From assembly GCA_046330225.1 (NCBI GenBank), contig JAXLTD010000001.1, positions 620,001 to 684,000 of the forward strand: 64,000 bases of DNA, in the 5' to 3' direction. The notes under the pieces were generated by a model. It saw only the letters and a program-made list of their open reading frames with translations. It was not told the DNA's origin and made no database searches. Shown here piece by piece: positions 58,581 through 64,000 of this stretch. The DNA is from CANJIV01 sp046330225 (lineage in GTDB: Bacteria; Actinomycetota; Thermoleophilia; Solirubrobacterales; Solirubrobacteraceae). The position numbers and the translations under genes are program-made. Numbering within the stretch: position 1 is the first letter of the stretch; every line of letters begins with the position of its first letter.

Positions 58581-60728
58581 GTGCTGACCGTCGGCCGCGC
58601 CTGCCTGTTCATCGCCGTCGCGATCGCGCTCTACGGGATCGGGGCGTCGGTCTACGGCGCGCGGGCGCGCCGGCCCGAGTGGGTCGCGTCCGGGCGGCGG
58701 GCCGTGTACGCGCTGGCGCTCGTTCTCACCGTCGCGATCGGGATCCTCGAGGCGGCGTTCCTGCGGTCGGATTTCACCTTCGACGTCGTCGCGGCGCACT
58801 CGTCGACCACCACGCCGGCCTTCTACAAGGCCACGGCGCTGTGGTCCTCGCAGGAGGGGTCGCTGCTGCTGTGGGTCTGGCTGCTGGCGCTCTGGTCGAG
58901 CCTGATGCTGGCGCTCACGCGCCGCAAGCTGCGTGAGATCGCCCCCTACGCGACCGCCGTCCTCTGCGGCTTCGCGGCGGTCTTCGGCCTGATGCTCGTC
59001 GTCCTGGCGAACCCGTTCACAGCGGCGAATCCGGTCCCGGCCGAGGGTGTCGGCCTCAACCCGCTCCTGCGCCACCCGAGCATGATGATCCACCCGCCCA
59101 TGCTCTATTCGGGCTACACGCTGTGGGCGATCCCGTTCGCGTTCGCGATCGGCGCGCTCATCGCCCGCAAGCTCGACGCGGACTGGATCCGCCACACGCG
59201 GCGCTTCGCGCTGGCGGCCTGGTTCTTCCTCGGCATCGGCATCCTCCTGGGCGCCCGCTGGTCCTACTCCGAGCTCGGCTGGGGCGGCTACTGGGGCTGG
59301 GATGCGGTCGAGAACGCCTCGCTGATGCCCTGGCTCGTGGGCACCGCGTTCCTGCACTCGATGATGATCCAGGAGCGGCGCGGGATGCTGAAGGTCTGGA
59401 ACGTCTCGCTGATCCTGGCCACGGGGGTCCTGGCCGTGCTCGGCACGTTCCTCGTGCGCTCCGGCATCCTCGAGTCGATTCACGCGTTCGGCGCCTCGAC
59501 GCTCGGCACGCCGTTCCTGGTCCTGATCGGCGTGATGATCGCCGGCTCGGTCTACCTCGTCGTGACCCGCCGGGCCGGTCTGCGCTCCGAGCACCGATTG
59601 GACTCGCTCTTCTCCCGCGAGGCCGTCTTCCTGCTCCAGAACGTCGTGCTCGTCGCGCTGACGTTCGTCGTGTTCTGGGGGACGTTCTTCCCGCTGATCT
59701 CCGAGGCGATCACCGGGACGAAGTCGTCGCTGGGCCCGCCGTGGTTCAGCCAGTACACCGTCCCGCTCGTCCTGATCGTCGTGCTGCTGTCCGGGGTGGG
59801 GCCGCTCATCGCCTGGCGGCGCGCGACGCTGGCGAACCTGCGGCGCAACTTCCGCTGGCCGGTGCTCACGGGGATCGTCACGCTGGTCGTGCTGCTCGTC
59901 TTCACCGACGCCGGCCGCAAGCCGCTCGCGCTGACGATGTTCGTCTTCGGCGCGTTCGTGCTCGCCTCGGTGGCCCAGGAGCTGTGGCGCGGGATGCGGG
60001 CGCGCCGGGCGACCTCGGGCGAGTCGCCCCCGGTGGCCCTGATCTCGGTGGTGCGACGCAACCGCCGCCGCTACGGCGGCTACATCGTGCATGCGGGGAT
60101 CACGGTGCTGTTCATCGGCGTCGCCGCCTCGTCGGCGTTCCAGTCCGCGCGCGACGTGCGCCTCGTCCCGGGGCAGTCGGCCACCGTCGACGGCTACCGC
60201 ATCACCTACGTGAAGCCGACGACCGACCTCGGCGGCGAGAAGATCCTGCTGGGCTCGGTGCTCAACGTGCGCAAGGACGGCAAGCAGGTCGCCGTTCTGC
60301 GTCCGGCCCGCGGCTACTACCCCTCCCAGGATGCGGGCAACCTCGGCATCATCGGGCGCTTCTTCGACGGCGAGGCGACGAGCGAGGTCGGGATGACCTC
60401 GAACCTGCGGCGCGACGTCTGGACCGCCGTGCAGCCGGACCTGGGCTCGCTGCAGTCGTTCATCGACAAGGCCGACAAGCAGTTCCCGAACGCCAGCCCG
60501 GACCTCCAAGGCCTGCTCGTGACGGCGATCGCCACGCGCTATCGCAACCACCCGCCGCCGGCGACCTTCCGGATCATCGTCTCGCCGATGGTCACGTGGA
60601 TCTGGATCGGCGGGCTCATCGTGATCGGCGGGGCCCTCATCGCGATGTGGCCGGCGCCCGAAACGGCCCGGCGCCGCGTGACCGCGGGCTACGCGGCCCG
60701 GGTCGCGCGCGACCTCGGCCGGGCCTGA
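58581..60728 (+). CDS. ccmF: Cytochrome c haem lyase CcmF
   Basis: A large membrane protein of the CcmF/CcmH haem ligation complex. The tryptophan-rich WWD signature is at about 231-252 (ELGWGGYWGWDAVENASLM), with many transmembrane helices and external loops; conserved His residues sit in HPPMLYSGY and in the HSM segment after the WWD. 715 aa including a C-terminal extracytoplasmic segment (about 530-680). It is the second gene of the ccmE-ccmF-ccmI-like run. Confidence 0.95.
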   Translation: MLTVGRACLFIAVAIALYGIGASVYGARARRPEWVASGRRAVYALALVLTVAIGILEAAFLRSDFTFDVVAAHSSTTTPAFYKATALWSSQEGSLLLWVWLLALWSSLMLALTRRKLREIAPYATAVLCGFAAVFGLMLVVLANPFTAANPVPAEGVGLNPLLRHPSMMIHPPMLYSGYTLWAIPFAFAIGALIARKLDADWIRHTRRFALAAWFFLGIGILLGARWSYSELGWGGYWGWDAVENASLMPWLVGTAFLHSMMIQERRGMLKVWNVSLILATGVLAVLGTFLVRSGILESIHAFGASTLGTPFLVLIGVMIAGSVYLVVTRRAGLRSEHRLDSLFSREAVFLLQNVVLVALTFVVFWGTFFPLISEAITGTKSSLGPPWFSQYTVPLVLIVVLLSGVGPLIAWRRATLANLRRNFRWPVLTGIVTLVVLLVFTDAGRKPLALTMFVFGAFVLASVAQELWRGMRARRATSGESPPVALISVVRRNRRRYGGYIVHAGITVLFIGVAASSAFQSARDVRLVPGQSATVDGYRITYVKPTTDLGGEKILLGSVLNVRKDGKQVAVLRPARGYYPSQDAGNLGIIGRFFDGEATSEVGMTSNLRRDVWTAVQPDLGSLQSFIDKADKQFPNASPDLQGLLVTAIATRYRNHPPPATFRIIVSPMVTWIWIGGLIVIGGALIAMWPAPETARRRVTAGYAARVARDLGRA

Positions 60729-60742
60729 CGGCAGGCGGACCC

Positions 60743-61198
60743 GTGGCGATCGTCGACTTCCTCGCCGTGCTCGCCGTGCTCGCCGCGGTCGTCTGGCTGG
60801 TCTCCAGTCCGCTGCGGTCGCCCGCGCAGGCCGCCGCTCGCGAGGAGGCCCAGCTCGCCGACCTCGAGGCCGCCAAGGAGTCGAAATACCGCGAGATCCG
60901 CGAGGCCGAGCTGGATTACCGCACGGGCAAGCTCTCCGAGGCGGACTGGAAGGGACTGGACCGCCAGCTCCGGGCCGAGGCCGTCGACATCCTGCGCCGG
61001 CTCGACGCGGCGGGCGCGCCGGCCCCGGAGGCGCCCGGGGAGCCGGAGGCCGAGCCGCCGCCCGACGGGCCGGCCGCGGACGGGCCCGAGCCGGAGGCCG
61101 GCGCAGGCGAGGCGCCTGCCGAGCCGCCGCCCGCTAGCATTCCCGGCCCATGGAGCTCATCCTCTCCATCGTCCAAGTCTTCATCGCCGTCGTCCTGA
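60743..61198 (+). CDS. CcmI-like cytochrome c biogenesis membrane protein
   Basis: A transmembrane helix (about 6-22) is followed by a helical, charged stretch with the CcmI-type pattern KYREIREAELDYRTGKLSEADW and LRAEAVDILRRLD, then a Pro/Glu-rich tail. Full CcmI has a TPR domain that is not seen here, so this is a short form. The 151-aa frame runs 49 nt into secG. GTG start 14 nt after the ccmF stop. Confidence 0.75.
   Translation: MAIVDFLAVLAVLAAVVWLVSSPLRSPAQAAAREEAQLADLEAAKESKYREIREAELDYRTGKLSEADWKGLDRQLRAEAVDILRRLDAAGAPAPEAPGEPEAEPPPDGPAADGPEPEAGAGEAPAEPPPASIPGPWSSSSPSSKSSSPSS
61135..61140 (+). promoter_or_regulatory. -10 hexamer of secG
   Basis: TAGCAT ends 9 nt before the ATG at 61150 and lies inside the 3' end of the CcmI-like frame. 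Confidence 0.4.
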
Positions 61199-61377
61199 TC
61201 TTCCTCGTGCTCATGCACTCGGGGAAGGACGCGGGCCTCTCGGGCTTCGCCGGCGTCGGCTCAGGCCAGGGCCCGCTCGGCGGCGGCTCGCTCGTGGAGC
61301 GCAACCTGAACCGCTGGACCGTGGGCTTCGCGATCGCGTTCGGCGTGAACACGATCATCCTGCTGCGGATCTCCTAG
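61150..61377 (+). CDS. secG: Preprotein translocase subunit SecG
   Basis: SecG is the small third subunit of the SecYEG channel. The 75-aa protein has two transmembrane helices (about 3-23 and 56-74) joined by a Gly-rich loop (SGQGPLGGGS), as in the family. In many actinobacteria secG follows tpiA; here it lies 37 kb from the gap-tpiA cluster, beside the cytochrome c maturation genes. Confidence 0.94.
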   Translation: MELILSIVQVFIAVVLIFLVLMHSGKDAGLSGFAGVGSGQGPLGGGSLVERNLNRWTVGFAIAFGVNTIILLRIS

Positions 61378-61402
61378 CGGGCCCGGCCCGGCCGGTCCCG
61401 GC

Positions 61403-62776
61403 TCAGTCCGTCGAGCCGGTCACGCGGAAGCCGCCGGCCCGGAGCGCCGGGCAGACGACGCCGTGGGCGAGGCGGCGCCCGTAGAAGTCCCCCTCGCTCA
61501 CCAGCCGGCGGCCTCCGGTGAGCGCCTCCGTCGCCGCCAGGATCCTGAGGGCCGAGTCGGTGAACCGCACGTCGCGCAGGGGACGCGTGATGCGACCGTC
61601 CTCGATGAGGAAGGTGCCGTCGCGGGTCGTCCCGGTGAGCAGCGCCTCCTGCGGCAGCACGGGGTTGACGTACCAGAGCCGCGTCACGTAGATCCCCCGC
61701 TCGATCGGCGCGGCCAGTGCGTTGATGCCGGCAGCGTCGCCCCCGGCCAGCACGAGGTTCGTCGGCACGGGGCCCTCCTCGCCGCCGCCGGCCGCGGTGG
61801 CGTGGCCGGTCGACTCCGCGCCGTTCCCGGCGAGGGCCGCCGAACGCGTGTCGTGCACGACGCGGCGCGCCACCCCGCCCTCGATGAGCGGCAGCGCCAG
61901 CTTCGGCACCCCCTCGGCGTCGAACGCCCGGGGAAGGGTTCCGGGGCCGCCCGGAACGTCGGCGAGCGTGATGGCGGGGGCGGCGACCGCCGTGCCGAGG
62001 CGGCCGCACAGCGCGCCCTGCCCCTCCGCGTGCGCGAGGCCGTTGAAGGCGAGCCAGCCCAGGAACTCGAGCAGCGTCCCGACTGCGGCGTGGTCGAGGA
62101 CCACGGGATAGGCGCCGGGCGGCAGGTCGGCAGGCGCGGCCCCGTCGACCTTCGCCACGGCGTCGCCGGCCACCGCCTTCGGATCGATGTCCGCGGCGGC
62201 CACAGCCGTGCGCGCCGCGAAGCCGCTGCGCCCGGCCGTGTCGCGCGCGATGACCTTGAGGAAGGCGTCGGTGACGGCGTCGGCCTCCCGCAGCCCGGCA
62301 GTGGACGCCACGGCGGTGGTCACGGCGCCCGCGCTCCACGCGCCGAACGCCTCGAGGCCGCGCGCCTGCGCCGCCGCGAACGCCGCGGCGAGCGCGGCGC
62401 CCGCCGTGCCCGGGTCGAGCGCGGCCGTGGCGGCGTCGAAGCCGGCGTGGGCCGGGGCGGGCGGCGCCGGGGCGGGCAGCCCGGGGTAGGCCCCCGGCCC
62501 GTCCGCCGCCAGGGCCTCGGCGGCGCGGCGGGCCGTGCGGGCGGCGGTGCGCAGCGCCTCGGGGTCGAGTCGGGTGGTGGCGGCGCTGGCGGTCTGCCCG
62601 TCGCAGACGCTGAGGATCTCCACATCGGTCCCCTCGACTGCCGTCGCCTGCGTCGGAGCGGAGCGAGCGAAACGGGTGAGGAGCGACCGCTCCGCAGTCA
62701 CGGTCGCCTGCGCTTCGGGGCCGGCGTGCTCCAGCGCGCGCTCGGCGAGCGCGAGCAGCTCGTCGGGCGCGGTCAC
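61403..62776 (-). CDS. pmbA: TldE/PmbA-type metalloprotease subunit
   Basis: TldE/PmbA pairs with TldD and lacks the zinc motif. The 457-aa protein has ALAGNGAESTGHATA and the typical late segments (GSTGGRTRDGTF-like TGTTRDGTFLIEDGRI). Its GTG overlaps the tldD stop (GTGA). Together the two process small peptides, e.g. microcin-type or ribosomally synthesised peptide maturation. Confidence 0.9.
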   Translation of the reverse strand: MTAPDELLALAERALEHAGPEAQATVTAERSLLTRFARSAPTQATAVEGTDVEILSVCDGQTASAATTRLDPEALRTAARTARRAAEALAADGPGAYPGLPAPAPPAPAHAGFDAATAALDPGTAGAALAAAFAAAQARGLEAFGAWSAGAVTTAVASTAGLREADAVTDAFLKVIARDTAGRSGFAARTAVAAADIDPKAVAGDAVAKVDGAAPADLPPGAYPVVLDHAAVGTLLEFLGWLAFNGLAHAEGQGALCGRLGTAVAAPAITLADVPGGPGTLPRAFDAEGVPKLALPLIEGGVARRVVHDTRSAALAGNGAESTGHATAAGGGEEGPVPTNLVLAGGDAAGINALAAPIERGIYVTRLWYVNPVLPQEALLTGTTRDGTFLIEDGRITRPLRDVRFTDSALRILAATEALTGGRRLVSEGDFYGRRLAHGVVCPALRAGGFRVTGSTD

Positions 62777-64000
62777 GCGGGCCCGGCCTCCACGTCGCGG
62801 AAGCGGGCCGGAGCCGCGCCGTGGGAGACGTGGGCGACCTGCCCGGGCTCGCCCTTGCCGCAGTTCATCACGCCGTGCAGCCGCCACGCTGGCGCCGAGC
62901 AGACCGCGTCGAGGCCTGCCCAGAACTGCGGCGTGGTCCCCGCGTAGGCAGCGTTGCGGTAGAGGCGGCCGAGCGTGCCGCCGGTGATCTCGCGCGCGAC
63001 CTCGGTGCCGAACTGGAAGTTGAGCCGGCGGTCGTCGATCGACCAGGAACGGTTCGTCTCCAGGTAGAGGCCCTCGCCCGTGTCGGCGATCAGGTCGGCG
63101 AGCGTGCCGGCCTCGCCGGGCTCGAGCGAGACATTCGTCATCCGCACGATGGGCTGGCGGTCGTGCCCTTCGGCCCGGGCGCAGCCGCCCGAGGCGGGAA
63201 GCCCGATCGCGGTCGCCGACTCGCGCGACGAGAGCACGCCGCGCAGGATGCCCTCGGTCACGAGCGCCGTCCGCTGTGCGGGCACGCCCTCGTCGTCCCA
63301 GCCGAAGCTCCCCAGGCCGCCGGGGAGCGTGGCGTCCGCCGTGACGTGCATCGCCGGCGAGCCGTAGCGCAGCGAGCCCAGCCCGGACACCGGCACCCAG
63401 CTCGTGCCCGCGTAGGACGCCTCGCCGAGCAGGATGCGGTCGAGCTCGAGCGCGTGGCCGACCGATTCGTGGACCTGCAGGGCGACCTGGTCGCCGTCGA
63501 GCACGACGGTGTGCCGGCCCGCCGGGCAGACGGGCGCGGTGAGCAGCGCCAGCGCCTCGTCGGCAACGCGCGGCGCCTCCTCGGCCAGGCGCAACGAGCG
63601 CACGAGCTCGAAGCCGGCGGCGCCGGCGCCGCCCTCGTGGGCCGCCGGATAGGACCGGACCTGCACTTCGTCGCCCTCCACGGCCACAGCCTGGAGGCCG
63701 GCGGCGCACTCGGTCCGGGCCTGGGTGAGCTTCGCCCCCTCGGTCGATGCGAACGCCGTCTCGGTCTGCTCGGAGATGAGCCCGGCGTCGGCCCGCACGA
63801 TCCGGGCGTCGGTGCGCAGCGCCTCGGAGGCCGCGACGAGGAGCGCGAGCTTGTCGTCCAGGCTGAGGGCGAAGGGGTCCTCGGCCACGGGCCCGGACCA
63901 GCGGCCGGAGGCCGGATGCACCGGGGTGAGCGGCGTGGCCCGCGTGCGCGGGAGGTCGCGGGCCACGGCCAGCGCGCGGGCCAGCGCCCGCTCGGCGGCG
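62773..64000 (-). CDS. tldD: TldD-type metalloprotease (5' end beyond the window)
   Basis: The catalytic half of the TldD/TldE protease carries the zinc motif HESVGHALE (HExxH) and NRSWSIDDRRLNFQFG and CGKGEPGQ segments typical of TldD. The reading frame is open to the right edge of the window (ERALARALAVARDLP), so the N-terminus is missing. Stop codon overlaps the pmbA start. Confidence 0.92.
   Translation of the reverse strand, partial: AAERALARALAVARDLPRTRATPLTPVHPASGRWSGPVAEDPFALSLDDKLALLVAASEALRTDARIVRADAGLISEQTETAFASTEGAKLTQARTECAAGLQAVAVEGDEVQVRSYPAAHEGGAGAAGFELVRSLRLAEEAPRVADEALALLTAPVCPAGRHTVVLDGDQVALQVHESVGHALELDRILLGEASYAGTSWVPVSGLGSLRYGSPAMHVTADATLPGGLGSFGWDDEGVPAQRTALVTEGILRGVLSSRESATAIGLPASGGCARAEGHDRQPIVRMTNVSLEPGEAGTLADLIADTGEGLYLETNRSWSIDDRRLNFQFGTEVAREITGGTLGRLYRNAAYAGTTPQFWAGLDAVCSAPAWRLHGVMNCGKGEPGQVAHVSHGAAPARFRDVEAGPA

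Overview
The window is very GC-rich chromosomal DNA of an actinomycete-grade bacterium. Several features point to Actinomycetota: an opcA gene next to zwf, a fused transaldolase/glucose-6-phosphate isomerase, uvrC-rapZ beside gap-pgk-tpi, and at least twenty genes whose start codon sits 6-9 nt behind a TANNNT -10 hexamer (leaderless transcription). The overall mix, including System II cytochrome-c-maturation-like genes, a PmbA/TldD pair and a collagen-like surface protein, suggests the class Thermoleophilia (Solirubrobacterales-like). That placement is inference from gene content, not from a marker-gene comparison.

Layout. 0.1-5.6 kb: phosphate module (pstB-like, phoU, then pstS-pstC-pstA-pstB behind a PHO-box-like triplet repeat). 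5.6-7.9 kb: DJ-1/PfpI protein, orphan OmpR-type regulator, small membrane proteins. 8.0-10.6 kb: four overlapping genes, two TadE-like pseudopilins, an unknown protein, and a protein joining a TadG-like head to two peptidoglycan hydrolase domains. 10.7-16.8 kb: alpha-carbonic anhydrase lipoprotein, GMC oxidoreductase, molybdopterin oxidoreductase, threonine aldolase. 16.8-25.4 kb: GNAT, uvrC, rapZ, VOC protein, then gap-pgk-tpiA-gpmI (lower glycolysis in one run). 25.4-39.3 kb: collagen-like protein, MarR/Hsp20, tgt, a serine/threonine kinase with an apparent frameshift, lipoprotein, phosphoesterase, M48 protease, a tandem-repeat block, two DJ-1-type genes, DUF3467, rlmH, argS, metallo-hydrolase, MFS exporter. 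39.4-50.9 kb (minus strand): one continuous sugar-phosphate operon tkt-(tal-pgi)-zwf-opcA-pgl-GH15-ROK kinase-rpiB. It links hydrolysis of an alpha-glucoside, glucose phosphorylation and the complete oxidative entry plus most of the non-oxidative pentose phosphate pathway. 51.1-53.5 kb: ccmH, a small winged-helix-like protein, a subtilase, a thioredoxin-like protein and tRNA-Gly(CCC). 53.5-56.3 kb: a 2.8-kb island inserted in the 3' end of that tRNA. 56.3-64 kb: degenerate OsmC-like remnant plus a dispersed repeat, thiamine-binding-type protein, ccmE-ccmF-ccmI-like, secG, and pmbA/tldD running off the right edge.

The strongest candidate for something undescribed is the tRNA-Gly island. It is bounded by an exact 22-bp direct repeat, has visibly lower GC, has no integrase that I can find, and carries an AAA-type ATPase behind a 14+14-bp inverted repeat, a small protein with a DGxHR-type motif and a membrane protein. 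The Tad-like/VanY/SLT fusion operon and the palindromic repeat family (three tandem copies plus one inverted copy 24 kb away) are the next most interesting.
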